This document shows, one piece after another, positions 47,369 to 57,933 of a stretch of 64,000 nucleotides of DNA (positions are counted from its first letter, which is position 1; every line of letters starts with the position of its first letter). The notes beneath the pieces were generated by a model that saw only the letters and a program-made list of their open reading frames with translations, was not told the DNA's origin and made no database searches. Origin of the DNA: Salvelinus alpinus (Eukaryota > Chordata > Actinopteri > Salmoniformes > Salmonidae); NCBI RefSeq assembly GCF_045679555.1, contig NC_092110.1, positions 248,001 to 312,000 on the forward strand. The letters run 5' to 3'. The translations under genes were made by a program, and so were the position numbers.

Positions 47369-47696
47369 AGCTATCCTCTCCTGTATATTATGAGTACAGT
47401 GAAGGCATAATGTGAATGTTAGTACTTAGCTTCGGCTGGTCGAGGTCCTGACGAACCACGTCCAGATAAAGCGTACGGGATGAAAAAAGTTGAGCGAGGG
47501 GGGGGGAATACAAATATAAAACCGTAATTAAAAAGTAAAAACCGTAAAAACTTTACAGGTAGCAAAGTAAGGTTAGCAACAAAATGCACAGCAGCATGTA
47601 AACAAGTATACAAGTTGTGACCGGAAATTACGCAAAATTATATAAGCAGTTGATATTACGGCTTCAGTAAATTTATCTTAAATGGCACTTGTTTTT

Positions 47697-47722
47697 TAAT
47701 TGACTAATATATATATATATGT

Positions 47723-47756
<34 letters not shown>

Positions 47757-47760
47757 ATAC
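47697..47760. repeat. (TA)n-rich microsatellite
   Basis: Alternating TA/TG tract ending directly at the next transposon. Confidence 0.95.
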
Positions 47761-47761
47761 A

Positions 47762-48380
47762 CAGTGGGGCAAAAAAGTATTTAGTCAGCCAACAATTGTG
47801 CAAGTTCTCCCACTTAAAAAGATGAGAGAGGCCTGTAATTTTCATCATAGGTACACTTCAACTATGACAGACAAATGAGAAGAAAAAAATCCAGAAAATC
47901 ACATTGTAGGAATCACATTTTTTATGAATTTATTTGCAAATTATGGTGGAAAATAAGTATTTGGTCACCTACAAACAAGCAAGATTTCTGGCTTGATCGA
48001 ACATCTCTGGAGAGACCTGAAAATAGCTGTGCAGCGACGTTCCCCATCCAACCTGAAAGAGCTTGAGAGGATCTGCAGAGAAGAATGGGAGACACTCCCC
48101 AAATAAAAGTGTGCCAAGATTTTAGCGTCAGGCTGTAATTGCTGCCAAGGTGCTTCAACAAAGTACTGAGTAAAGGGTCTGAATGGTTATGTAAATGTAA
48201 TATTTGCTTTTTATTTTTATAAATGTGCATAAATGTCTCAAAAACTGTTTTTGCTTTGTCGTTATGAGGTATTGTGTGTCGATTGATGAGGGGGGGAAAA
48301 CAAATCAATTTTAGAATAAGCCTGTAACGTAACAAAATGTGGAAAAAGTCAAGGGGTCTGAATCCCTTCCCTATGCACTG
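47762..48380 (+). mobile_element. Tc1 transposon with mismatched ends (chimera)
   Basis: Left end cagtggggcaaaaaagtatt is one Tc1 type. After about 47990 the sequence switches to another type: gaacatctctggagagacct, then agcttgagaggatctgcaga, and the right terminus ggggtctgaatccc ... ctatgcactg before TA (48381-48382). The right part matches 54020-54398. Plus-strand transposase C-terminal relic only. Confidence 0.75.
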
Positions 48381-48663
48381 TATATGGGCAATTAAGAATT
48401 GTTATCTGTAAAGGTTATGGTAAATTAGGCATTGTTGTGCTCTGTTGGCATATAGATGAATGCGCTCATATTTTTTCCGGTGCAGGCTTTTTTTAGGGGG
48501 TGGGGGGGGCGGGGGGGGGGATCATCCAAGTACTTAAAAGTAAAAAATATCAAATGCCCATTTGTCTTTGATCCGTGTGTGTACATGCACGTGTATGGTT
48601 TCAAACTGTGTGTTTTAGATCTGTGTGTAGGAATGTGTGTCCTTAATCTGTATGTTTCTATTC

Positions 48664-48666
<3 letters not shown>
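48381..48666. other. Spacer with a long G-run
   Basis: 48495-48520 is almost pure G with single T and C interruptions. Otherwise unremarkable. Confidence 0.7.

Positions 48667-48754
<88 letters not shown>
48667..48754. repeat. (GT)44 microsatellite
   Basis: 88 bp of uninterrupted GT. Open frames of alternating Cys/Val here are artefacts. Confidence 0.98.
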
Positions 48755-48755
<1 letters not shown>

Positions 48756-48879
48756 CAGTAAGTGTGCGCGCAGCCTTGTACACATACAGCCACTGGTCGC
48801 CGGGGCTGTGAGTTGACTAATCAACAGCCCGTCACTTCCTATCAGCTTTAATTTATGTGATATCTGCAGGCTGTGCAGA

Positions 48880-48935
48880 CCAAGCTCTCTCTCCCTCCCT
48901 CTCGCTCCCTCCCTCTCGCTCGCTCAGTCTTTTCG
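48880..48935. repeat. CT-rich simple repeat
   Basis: ctctctccctccctctcgct-type tract. Confidence 0.85.
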
Positions 48936-49193
48936 CTGCATGTGGTTGTGCTGCTAGGCTTTGGGAGGCCCGGCCTTTTCCAGCCTGCGCTGTGTTTGTG
49001 AGGGGAAATGATGGTTAACATAAGGAAAACAGCAGCAGTCATTGGCATCACAGGCCTTTCGTCCCTCATGTCTCTCGTCCCTCATGCCTCTCAGCACTGA
49101 ATCACACCAGCCTCTCTGTAAAGAGTTAGTAGACTCTTTTAGTGGACTGTCTGTCTACAGATGCATTATTATATACACTGAAGTCCATAGACG

Positions 49194-49345
49194 TGGTCCT
49201 GTGTGGCTAAGTTGGTTGTGCAACGTATTTGCACGTCAGGATCGTTGGTTTGATTCCCGCTGGGGCCACCCATACTAAAATGTATACATGTACTACTCTA
49301 AGTCGCTTTGGTAAAACTGTCTGCTAAATGGCACATATTATTAAA
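49194..49345 (+). mobile_element. tRNA-derived SINE, second type
   Basis: Head ggtcctgtgtggctaagttg with an A-box-like tggctaagttgg and B box ggtttgattccc at about 49247-49258. Tail taagtcgctttggtaaaact then gtctgctaaatggcac, a conserved SINE tail found in many fish. Diverged and about 150 bp. Not a functional tRNA gene: the acceptor stem and anticodon arm do not fold convincingly. Confidence 0.8.
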
Positions 49346-49702
49346 TGAAGTGTGGGAGAACATTGTTGGGTCATTGGTGTCAGACATTTAGGTTCATGCC
49401 TAGTTTTTAAAAGCCATTGTCTGTGTCCCGAGGTGGACGCGGAAAATTACATTTTTATGTTAGCTGTCACTTGACTGTCTAGATTTCCCCCTGGAGATGT
49501 CCACAAGCCAGGTAGGCACGTCAACACAATGTGAGCCCTGTGGGAAGGCGTTTTGTAGGCACTAACATAGCATTATCAACAACAACAAAAATGTATCAAC
49601 GAAGCTGTTGATAAGAAAATAGGTTCTGCATTGAGTCAGGTCCCTGTCTGCACAATCATACCATGTTTATAGTCACTCACACTTATAAACACACAAAGAC
49701 AA

Positions 49703-49704
<2 letters not shown>
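49346..49704. other. Intron sequence, no feature recognised
   Basis: No coding similarity. Confidence 0.4.

Positions 49705-49773
<69 letters not shown>
49705..49773. repeat. (CA)34 microsatellite
   Basis: About 69 bp of CA repeats. Confidence 0.97.
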
Positions 49774-49774
<1 letters not shown>

Positions 49775-50218
49775 CGCTGTGTTAAATCAGTTCGCCCATT
49801 CAGACCTTTCCATGTTCAAGTAGGATATGTAGAGTTATTAAGGGACCACTGGAAAAATCAGGAAGAGCATCCACGTAGACGGGAAGTGTTGAAAAGACAC
49901 CTCGTCCGCCCACGCATCCCAAAGGAACGGGGCTTTGTGATTTTCGCCACACGAGCACAGAGGAGGTTTGGAGCGGAAATGTACCGCAGACCAACAACCT
50001 CATTTCTCAGATGCATTGCAGTTGTTTTAATTGTGGTTTTCTTCTTCTCTATAAAGAACTATTTTCCCAAGCAAGCCACTGCAGCTTTGTACAGTGTAAC
50101 AATTGGACAACTGAATTTACCGCCATATATTTATTAGGAACTCACTTGTAGACTGCACAATGTTACAGTTGTGGAATAGTCAATGTTACAATGCACACTC
50201 ACAAGACTATACAGTATA
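49774..50218. other. Intron sequence, no feature recognised
   Basis: No motif in the 83-codon plus-strand open stretch from 49886. Confidence 0.4.
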
Positions 50219-50220
50219 TA

Positions 50221-51684
50221 CAGTCGTGGCCAAAAGTTTTGAGAATGACACAAATATTAATTTCCTCAAAGTTTGCTGCTTCAGTGTCTTTAGATATTTT
50301 TGTCAGATGTTACTATGGAATAGTGAAGTATAATTACAAGCATTTCATAAGTGTCAAAGGCTTTTATTGACAATTACATGAAGTTGATGCAAAGAGTCAA
50401 TATTTGCAGTGTTGACCCTTCTTTTTCAAGACCTCTGCAATCCGCCCTGACATGCTGTCAATTAACTTCTGGGCCACATCCTGACTGATGGCAGACCATT
50501 CTTGCATAATCAATGCTTGGAGTTTGTCAGAATTTGTGGGGTTTTGTTTGTCCTCCCTCCACTTGAGGATTGACCACAAGTTCTCAATGGGATTAAGGTC
50601 TGGGGAGTTTCCTGGCCATGTACCCAAAATATCGATGTTGTGTTCCCCTGAGCCACTTATCACTTTTGCCTTATGGCAAGGTGCTCCATCATGCTGGAAA
50701 AGGCATTGTTCGTCACCAAACTGTTCCTGGATGGTTGGGAGAAGTTGCTCTCGGAGGATGTGTTGGTACTAGTCTTTATTCATGGCTGTGTTCTTTGGCA
50801 AAATTGTGAGTGAGCCCACTCCCTTAGCTGAGAAGCAACCCCGTACATGAATGGTCTCAGGATGCTTTACTGTTGGCATGACACAGGACTGATGGTAGTG
50901 CTCACATTGTCTTCTCCGGACAAGCTTTTTTACGGATGCCCCAAACAATCGGAAAGGGGATTCATCAGAAAATATGACTTTAACCCAGTCCAGGCCATCC
51001 TCAAAGTCTTCGCCTCACTGTGCGTGCAGATGCACTCACACCTGCCTGCTGTCATACCTGAGCAAGCTCTGTACTGGTGGTGCCCCGATCCCGCAGCTGA
51101 ATCAACTTTAGGAGACGGTCCTGGCGCTTGATGGATTTTCTTGGGCGCACTGAAGCTTTCTTCACAACAATTGAACCACTCTCCTTGAAGTTCTTGATGA
51201 TCCAATAAATGGTTGATTTAGGTGCAATCTTACTGGCAGCAATATCCTTGCCTGTGAAGCCCTTTTTGTGCAAGCAATGATGACGGCACGTGTTTCCTTG
51301 CATGTAACCATGGTTGACAGAGGAAGAACTATGATTCCAAGCACCACCCTCCTTTTGAAGCTTCCAGTCTGTTATTCGAACTCAATCAGCATGACAGAGT
51401 GATCTCCAGCCTTGTCCTCGTCAACACTCACACCTGTGTTAACGAGAGAATCACTGACATGATGTCAGCTGGTCCTTTTGTGGCAGGGCTGAAATGCAGT
51501 GGGAATGTTTCTTTGGTATTCAGTTCATTTGCATGGCAAAAGGGACTTTGCAATTATTTGCACATCTTCTGATCACTCTTCATAACATTCTGGAGTATAT
51601 GCAAATTGCCATCATACAAACTGAGGCAGCAGACTTTGTGAAAATTAATATTTGTGTCATTCTCAAAACTTTTGGCCACGACTG
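50221..51684 (-). mobile_element. Tc1 transposon, group D, full-length
   Basis: 1464 bp. Termini cagtcgtggccaaaagtttt and aaaacttttggccacgactg are perfect inverted repeats over at least 20 bp, flanked by TA at 50219-50220 and 51685-51686. Transposase on the minus strand has all three catalytic blocks but is interrupted. Confidence 0.97.
50397..51303 (-). pseudogene. Tc1 group D transposase (interrupted, DD34E motifs kept)
   Basis: N-terminal DNA-binding part at 51052-51303: KKGFTGKDIAASKIAPKSTI, YWIIKNFKESGSIVVKKASV, and RPRKS as the hook. Catalytic core blocks: SDESPF near 50960 (first Asp), QHDGAPCH near 50670-50700 (second Asp), [20 protein letters not shown] (Glu) within 50397-50663. A stop codon follows MNKD near 50770, and frame changes lie between 50930 and 51060. 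The catalytic triad is present, so decay is recent or mild compared with other copies here. Confidence 0.9.
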
Positions 51685-51686
51685 TA

Positions 51687-51935
51687 CACACTATACACTA
51701 CACTGACACTTTAACCCACACACATTCACAAACACACATACAGTACACACACACTTTTACACTCATCACATCACATGCCTCTGCTACTCTATTCTTTATT
51801 TTACTCTTATTATTATCTATCCTGATGCCTAGTCACTTTACCCTGCCTTCATGTACATATCTACCTCAAATACCTCGTGCCCTTGCCTGTTGACCTTCTA
51901 CTCCTTGTATATAGCTTCATTCTTTGGTCTCTTTT
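51687..51935 (+). mobile_element. LINE 3'-region fragment
   Basis: Words tctattctttattttactct, tatctatcctgatgcctagt and ccttcatgtacatatctacc form a 3' segment of a salmonid non-LTR element. No coding part. It follows the Tc1 element directly, so that Tc1 probably inserted into it. Confidence 0.6.
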
Positions 51936-52249
51936 TTGGTTTCTTGAGTAAGGCAGCTCCAAAATGCAGGTGTTTCAGCCTAGCACAGTGCTTTCTGTGA
52001 TGGTGGTGGGGTAACCAGCGGAAAATGCGTAGTGTAGGGGCTGTCTAGTTTCTCCGTGATTGGCTTAGTGTTCTGTCACTCATGGGGACACTACGTCACC
52101 ACAGAATCTACAGGGAGAGCTCGAACATTCAAGCCCCTTGGGTGCTGCCATAGAGTTACATTAGAATGAGCTCCGACTGGGAAAATAAGTTTTGAATGGT
52201 CATCCAACTCGGAATTTATGACATCAAGCCTATCAACTCCCGAGATTAG
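51936..52249. repeat. Dispersed salmonid-type repeat, unclassified
   Basis: ttgagtaaggcagctccaaa, tcactcatggggacactacg and cttgggtgctgccatagagt are words of a repeat I recognise, but I cannot place its class or termini. Confidence 0.5.
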
Positions 52250-52934
52250 GCTGGTGTAACTGATGTGAAATGGCTAGCTAGTTAGCGGGGTGTGCGCTAA
52301 TAGCGTTTCAAACGTCACTCGCTCTGAGACTTGGAGTGGTTGTTCCCCTTGCTCTGCAAGGGCCGCGGCTTTTGTGGAGCGATGGGTAATGCTGCTTCGA
52401 GGGTGGCTGTTGTCGATGTGTTCCTGGTTTGAGCCCAGGTAGGGGCGAGGAGAGGGACGGAAGCTATACTGTTACACTGGCAATACTAAAGTGCCTATAA
52501 GAACATCCAATAGTTAAAGGTATATGAAATAGAAATCGTATAGAGAGAAATTGTCTTCTAATAACTACAACCTAAAACTTCTTACCTGGGAATATTGAAG
52601 ACTCCTGTTAATTAAAAGGAACCACCAGCTTTCATATGTTCTCATGTTCTGAGCAAGGAACTTAAACGTTAGCTTTTTTACATGGCACATATTGCACTTT
52701 TACTTTCTTCTCCAACACTTTGTCTTTGCATTATTTAAACCAAATTGAACATGTTTCATTTTATTTGAGGCTAAATTGATTTTATTGATGTATTATATTA
52801 AGTTAAAATAAGTGTTCATTCAGTATTGTTGTAATTGTCATTATTACAATTTCTTTTTTTATTAATCGGGATTTTTTTGGTCCTCCAATAATCGGTATCG
52901 GCGTTGAAAAATCATAATCGGTCGACCTTTAGTC
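52250..52934. repeat. Unclassified repeat with tRNA-like head and TCGG-rich tail
   Basis: The left part has a possible pol III A box (tggctagctagttagc) and B box (ggtttgagccc, about 52426). The middle is AT-rich. The right end reads aataatcggtatcggcgttg and ataatcggtcgaccttta. The TCGGTATCGG tail is typical of a widespread fish repeat. Two elements may be fused here. Confidence 0.5.
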
Positions 52935-53190
52935 CTTACCGATGCCAAGCATACCCATAACCTGATGCAGTCACGACGATGCTTAAAAATATGAAGAGTG
53001 GTACTCAGTGATGTGTTGTGTTGGATTTGCCAAAATTCATAATGCTTTGTATTCAGGACATGAAGTTAATTTCTTTGCCAACTTTTTTGGCAGTTTTACT
53101 TTAGTGCCTTATTGCAAACATGATGCATGTATTGTAATATTGGCTGACTGTCTATTCACAGACTCATCTTATCAATGGAAATAAATACTG
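52935..53190 (-). mobile_element. Tc1 group C transposon fragment
   Basis: Parallels 19480-19690: gatgcagtcacgacgatgct, gtactcagtgatgtgttgtg and gcaaacatgatgcatg. Minus-strand coding relic without open frame. Confidence 0.65.
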
Positions 53191-53203
53191 TAAAATGTAT
53201 ATA

Positions 53204-54398
53204 CAGTGCATTTGGAATGTGTATAGACCTCTTGACTTGTTCCACATTTTGTTACATTACAGCCATATTCTGAAATTGATTAAATAAAACATTTCCTCAT
53301 CAAGCTACACACAATACCCCATAATGACAAAGCGAAAACAGGTTTTTAGAATCTTCAGCAAATTTATAAAAACATTTAAAACATAAATACCTTATTTACA
53401 TAAGTATTCAGACCCTTTGCTATGAGACTCGAAATTGAGCTCAGGTGCATCCTGTTTCCATTGATCATCCTTGATGTTTCTACAACTTGATTGGAGTCCA
53501 CCTGTGGTAAATTCAATTGATTGGACATGATTTGTAAAAGCACACCTGTCTATATAAGGTCCCACAGTGCATGTCAGAGCAAAAACAAAGCCGTGAGGTC
53601 GAAGGAATTGTCCGGACAGCGCCGAGACAGGATTGTGTCGAGGCACAGATCCGGGGAAGGGTGCCAAAAAATGTCTGCAGCATTGAAGGTCCCCAAGAAC
53701 ACAGTGGCCTCCATCATTCTTAAATGGAAGAAGTTTGGAACCACAAACACTCTTCCTAGAGCTGGCCGCCCGGCCAAACTGAGCAATCGGGGGAGAAGGG
53801 CCTTGGTCAGGGAGGTGACCAATGACCCGGTCACTCTGACAGAGCTCCCGAGTTCCTCTGTGGAGATGGGAGAAACCTGCTCCAGAGCGTTCAGGACCTC
53901 AGACTGGGGCGAAGTTCACCTTCCAACAACCCTAAGCACACAGCCAAGACAACGTAGGAGTGGCTTAGGGACAAGTATCTGAATGTTCTTGAGTGGCCCA
54001 GCAAGAGCCCGGATTTGAACCCGAACTAACATCTCTAAAGAGACCTGAAAATAGCTGTGCAGCGACGATCCCCATCCAACCTGACAGAGCTTGAGAGGAT
54101 CTGCAGAGAAGAATGGGAAAAATACAGGTGTGCCAAGCTTGTGGTGTCATACCCAAGAAGACTCGAGGCTGTAATTGCTTCCGAAGGTGCTTCAACAAAG
54201 TACTGACTAAAGGGTCTGAAAACTTATGTAAATGTTATATTTAATTATTTTAAATACATTTGTGAATATTTTTTTTGTCGTTATGGGTATTGTGTGTAGA
54301 TTGAAGAAAAATAACTATTTAATCAATTTTAGAATGAGGCTGTAACGTAACAAAATGTGGAAAAAGTCAAGGGGTCTGAATATTTTCCGAAGTCACTG
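53204..54398 (+). mobile_element. Tc1 transposon, internally deleted but with both ends
   Basis: Left terminus cagtgcatttggaatgtgta after TA (53202-53203); right terminus ggggtctgaatattttccga then agtcactg before TA (54399-54400). 1195 bp. Plus-strand transposase with an internal deletion near 53900. Confidence 0.93.
53566..53982 (+). pseudogene. Tc1 transposase N-terminal part, core deleted
   Basis: The plus-strand frame contains VRSKELSGQRRDRIVSRHRS, GEGCQKMSAALKVPKNTVAS, IILKWKKFGTTNTLPRAGRP and AKLSNRGRRALVREVTNDP: two helix-turn-helix modules separated by the GRPAKLS hook. The sequence then jumps from TELPSSSVEMGETCSRAF into the region near the second Asp (EVHLPTT), so most of the catalytic core including the first Asp is missing. 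The C-terminal part (54000-54190) is out of frame. Confidence 0.88.
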
Positions 54399-54400
54399 TA

Positions 54401-54789
54401 TGCCTCAGCAAGAACACTTAGGTCGAATTATTTTCTGCTTTTTATTCTAGTTGTTTTTTTCTTTTCTATACCCCTGAAATTCCACAGGCTGCAGCTCAAA
54501 AGAGTAGGAGCAGGGTGAAGCGGAGCCTTGGGCTCCGGCCTTTTCTTTTCCAGCTTAATTTCTTCAACTTCACTAACTCGGTTATTTATGTACACACGTG
54601 TTTATTTTCCTGTATTTTGTATCTTTATTTTGCTCCTTTGTTATCGAAGTCCATGTATGAGCTAGACGTGAATTTAAATGTCCCAAAATATCCACCAAAA
54701 AGCAATGTTTGTATCCGAGAAAAAACTAACAAATCCCCCAAAATGCCTTTACAAAATAATGGGGGGGGTTAACAAGAGATGTTTGTTGT
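54401..54789. other. Intron sequence, no feature recognised
   Basis: T-rich, with a short G-run at 54762-54768. No coding similarity. Confidence 0.4.
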
Positions 54790-55110
54790 GATACAGCCTG
54801 ACTTTAAAATGTATTAAATGTAGCTTTTGTGTCACTGGCCTACACACAATACCTCAAAATGTCAAAGTGGAACTATGTTTTTAGAAATGTTTACAAAAAG
54901 CTGAAATTTCTTGAGTCAATAAGTATTCAACCCCTTTGTTATGGCGAGTCTAAATAAATGTAGGAGTAAAAGTTTGTTAGATAAGTCGCAGAATAGACTC
55001 TGTGCAATACGCTGTGCAATAATAGTGTTTTTAAATGATTTTTGAATGACTACCTCATCGCTGTACCCCACACATACAATTATCTGTAAGGTCCCTCAGT
55101 CGAGCAGTGA
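54790..55110 (+). mobile_element. Tc1 group C left-part fragment
   Basis: gcctgactttaaaatgtatt, actggcctacacacaatacc and gtaccccacacatacaatta match the second copy at 55679. It stops after cagtcgagcagtgaac. Confidence 0.75.
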
Positions 55111-55665
55111 ACTTAGTCTTCAAGATGCAGTAGGGAAAACAGTGCTTTATTAACTGTAGTTTAAATTGTTTAAATTTTTCTTTTCAGAATAATTAGTCAA
55201 ATTTGCATTAATTTATTATATTTTGCAAGTACTCAACAGATTTGATACAAAACAGATGCCTGAGAGCCATAGCTTTAAAAAGAAAATTGATACTTAATCC
55301 ATCCATCTGTGTATTTACTGTACATAGCTTTGCTCAATGGCGTATAGCAACACAGTGCAGTAAATGTCATTTGAACATTCACCCTTTTCTTAAATGTTAT
55401 TACCTTTATAAAGCACCCTTACACTTTTCAAAATGTATTCGTGATTTCTCAGTACCGCCTTTGAAGCACTGTTTTGCTAACCTTGCACCCATTGAAGATT
55501 CTTCAATCAATTGAGCCAACACAATAGTTATGATTAGGGAGAGATGCAAGCAACGGTCACAGCAAGAGGTTGTTTTTCGTTTAAAGCAGGGGCAGCATTT
55601 GTGGGCGTTCTTTACCAAAATTGTTTGATATTATCAACCTATGTATAACCTCCTCTCAATCTCCT
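55111..55665. other. Unassigned 555-bp segment between two Tc1 pieces
   Basis: No recognised repeat. Open stretches on both strands (90 codons plus strand from 55242, 70 codons minus strand to 55406) show no family motif. Confidence 0.4.
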
Positions 55666-57148
55666 ACTTTTTGTTTTGATCCAGCCTGAATTTAAAATGT
55701 ATTACATTTAGGTTTTGTGTCACTGGCCTACACACAATACCCCATAATGTCAAAGTGGAATTCAATTTTTATTTATTAATTCATTACAAATTAAAAGCTG
55801 CAATGTCTTGACTCAATAACTAATCCACCCGTTTGTTATGGCAAGCCTAAATAAGTTCAGGAAAACAAATTGGCTTAACAAGTCACAAGTTGCACGGACT
55901 CACTCTGTTTGCAATAATAGTGTTTAACATGATTTTTGAATGACTACATCATCTCTGTACCTCACACATGCAATTATCGGTGCCTCAGTCGAGCAGTGAA
56001 TTTCAAACACAGATTCAACCAAAAAGACCAGAGAGGTTTTCCAATGCCTCACAAAGAAGGGCATCTATAGGTAGATGGGTAAAAATAAATAAAAAGCAGA
56101 CATTGATTATCAATTTGCATGGTAAAGTTATTAATTACACTCTGGATGGTGTATCAATACACCCAGTCACTAGAAAGATACAGGCGTCCTAACTCAGTTG
56201 CTGGAGAGGAAGGAAACCGCTCAGGGATTTCACCCATGAGGCCAATGTTGACTTTAAAACAGTTGCAGCGTTTAATGGATGTGATAGGAGAAAACTGAGG
56301 AAGGATCAACAACATTGTAGTTACTCCACAATACTAACGTAATTGACAGAGTAAAAAGAAGGAAGCCTGTACAGAATAAAAAATATTCCAAAACATGCAT
56401 TTTGCTTGCAATAAGGCACTAAAGTAAAACCGTAAAAAATTTCGCAAAGAAATTTACTTCATGTCCTATATACAAAATGTTATGTTTAGGGAAAATCCAA
56501 CACATCACTGAGCACCACTGTTCATTTTTTCAAGAACTAATTGAGTTTTTTATGATGTAAGAAATGGAGTAGAGCTAAGTACAGGCAAAATCCTAGAGGA
56601 AAACCTGGTTCAGTCTGCTTTCCAACAGACACTGGGAGACAAATTCACCTTTCAGCAGGACAATAACCTTAAACAGAAGGCCCAAATACACACTGGAGTT
56701 TCTTACCAATACGGCATTGAATGTTTCCGAGTGGATTATTTACAGTTTGACTTAAATCGCCTTGAAAATCTATGACAAGACTTGAAAATGTCGAGCAATT
56801 ATCAACAACCAACTAGACAGAGCTTGAAGAATTTTTTTAAGAATAATGTGCGAATATAGTGTACAATCCAGGTGTGCAAAGCTCTCAGACACACCGAGGA
56901 AGATTTAGAGCTGTAATCATTGCCAAAGGTTATTCTAACATGTATTGACTCAGGAGGTTGAAATACTCATGTGATAAAGATGTTTTTTTTTCTTCATAAA
57001 TGTTTTACAAATGTAAAAAAAATCAAAAAAATCCACTTTTACATTACAGAGTATTATATGTAGATCGTTGGATCCATTTTAATCCCACCTTGTAACACAA
57101 CGAAATGTGGGAAAAGTCAAGTGGTGTGAATACTTTCTGAAGGCACTG
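55666..57148 (+). pseudogene. Tc1 group C transposon, degenerate
   Basis: Plus-strand relic of about 1.48 kb: gatccagcctgaatttaaaa at the left and gtggtgtgaatactttctga then aggcactg at the right. One 74-codon piece (55968-56192) contains KVINYTLDGVSIHPVTRKI. The region around 56640 (ttcacctttcagcaggacaa) corresponds to the second catalytic Asp block. Many stops. Confidence 0.78.
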
Positions 57149-57203
57149 TGCGTTTCAAAGCGTGGCCTTCTCTAAATAGAACTAAAAACCTGTTTTCAAC
57201 ATA

Positions 57204-57933
57204 CAGTACCACTCAAAAATGTGGACACACCTAATCATTTAAGGGTTTTTCTTTCTTTTATTATTTTCTACAATGTGGAATAATAGTGAAGACATCAAAA
57301 CTATGAAATAACACATATGGAATCATGCAGCACTCCATCACTTTCCTTTTTGGTCAAATAGCCCTTACACAGCCTGGAAGTGTTGGGTCATGCCTTGAAT
57401 TCTAAATAAATCACTTACAGTGTCACCAGAAAAGCACCATCACACCACCTCCTCCATGCTTCATGGTGGGAACCACACATGCGGAGATCATCTGTTCACT
57501 TACTCTGCGTCTCACAAAGACATGGCAGTTGGAACCAAAAATCTCAATCTCAAATGACAGATTTCCACTGGTCTAATGTCCTTTACTCATGTTTCTTGGC
57601 CCAAGCAAGTCTATTCTTCTTATTGGTGTCCTTTTCGTAGTGGTTTCTTTACAGCAATTCGAGCATGAAGGCCTGATTATCGCAGTCTCCTCTGAACAGT
57701 TGATGTTGAGTGTATGTTACTTGAACTCTGTGAAGCATTTATTTGGGCTGCAATCTGAGGTGAGGTTAACTCTAATGAACTTATCCTCTGCAGCGAGGTA
57801 ACTCTGGGTCTTCCTTTCCTGTGGCGTCCCTCATGAGAGCCAGTTTCATCATAGCAGTTGATGGGTTTTGCGACTGCAATTGAAGAAACTTTCAAAGTTC
57901 TTGAAATGTTCTGCATTGACTGACCTTCATGTC
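57204..57933 (-). mobile_element. Tc1 group B transposon, deleted, right end lost
   Basis: Left terminus cagtaccactcaaaaatgtg after TA (57202-57203), then an early internal deletion (near 57325), transposase relics on the minus strand, and an abrupt end at 57933 where the next repeat begins. Confidence 0.85.
57677..57933 (-). pseudogene. Tc1 group B transposase N-terminal fragment
   Basis: The minus-strand frame includes RHEGQSMQNISRTLKVSSIA, VAKPINCYDETGSHEGRHRK, GRPRVTSLQRISSLELTSPQ and IAAQINASQSSSNIHSTSTV. Both DNA-binding modules and the GRPR hook are visible, more complete than the copy at 1508-1723. The start codon region is replaced by the neighbouring repeat, and the core is missing. 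Confidence 0.87.

Larger units (their letters stand above)
42370..47620 (-). mobile_element. CR1/L2-like LINE, near full-length copy 2
   Basis: Same element as 19728-25005, same orientation and about the same length. 3' end at the left (atttcaatcaaatgtattta), 5' region at the right. Coding blocks: ORF1 relics 47368 to 46690, endonuclease 46429 to 45671, RT 45557 to 43672. It has more stops and small deletions than copy 1, so it is older or less constrained. Antisense to babam2. Confidence 0.92.

Noticed and set aside
48456-48824. Open frames of alternating Cys/Val and Thr/His
   Set aside because: Direct translation of the (GT)44 microsatellite.
49194-49270. Possible functional tRNA gene
   Set aside because: A and B boxes are present, but the cloverleaf is incomplete and a SINE tail follows. 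The same reasoning applies to the heads at 5308 and 36036.
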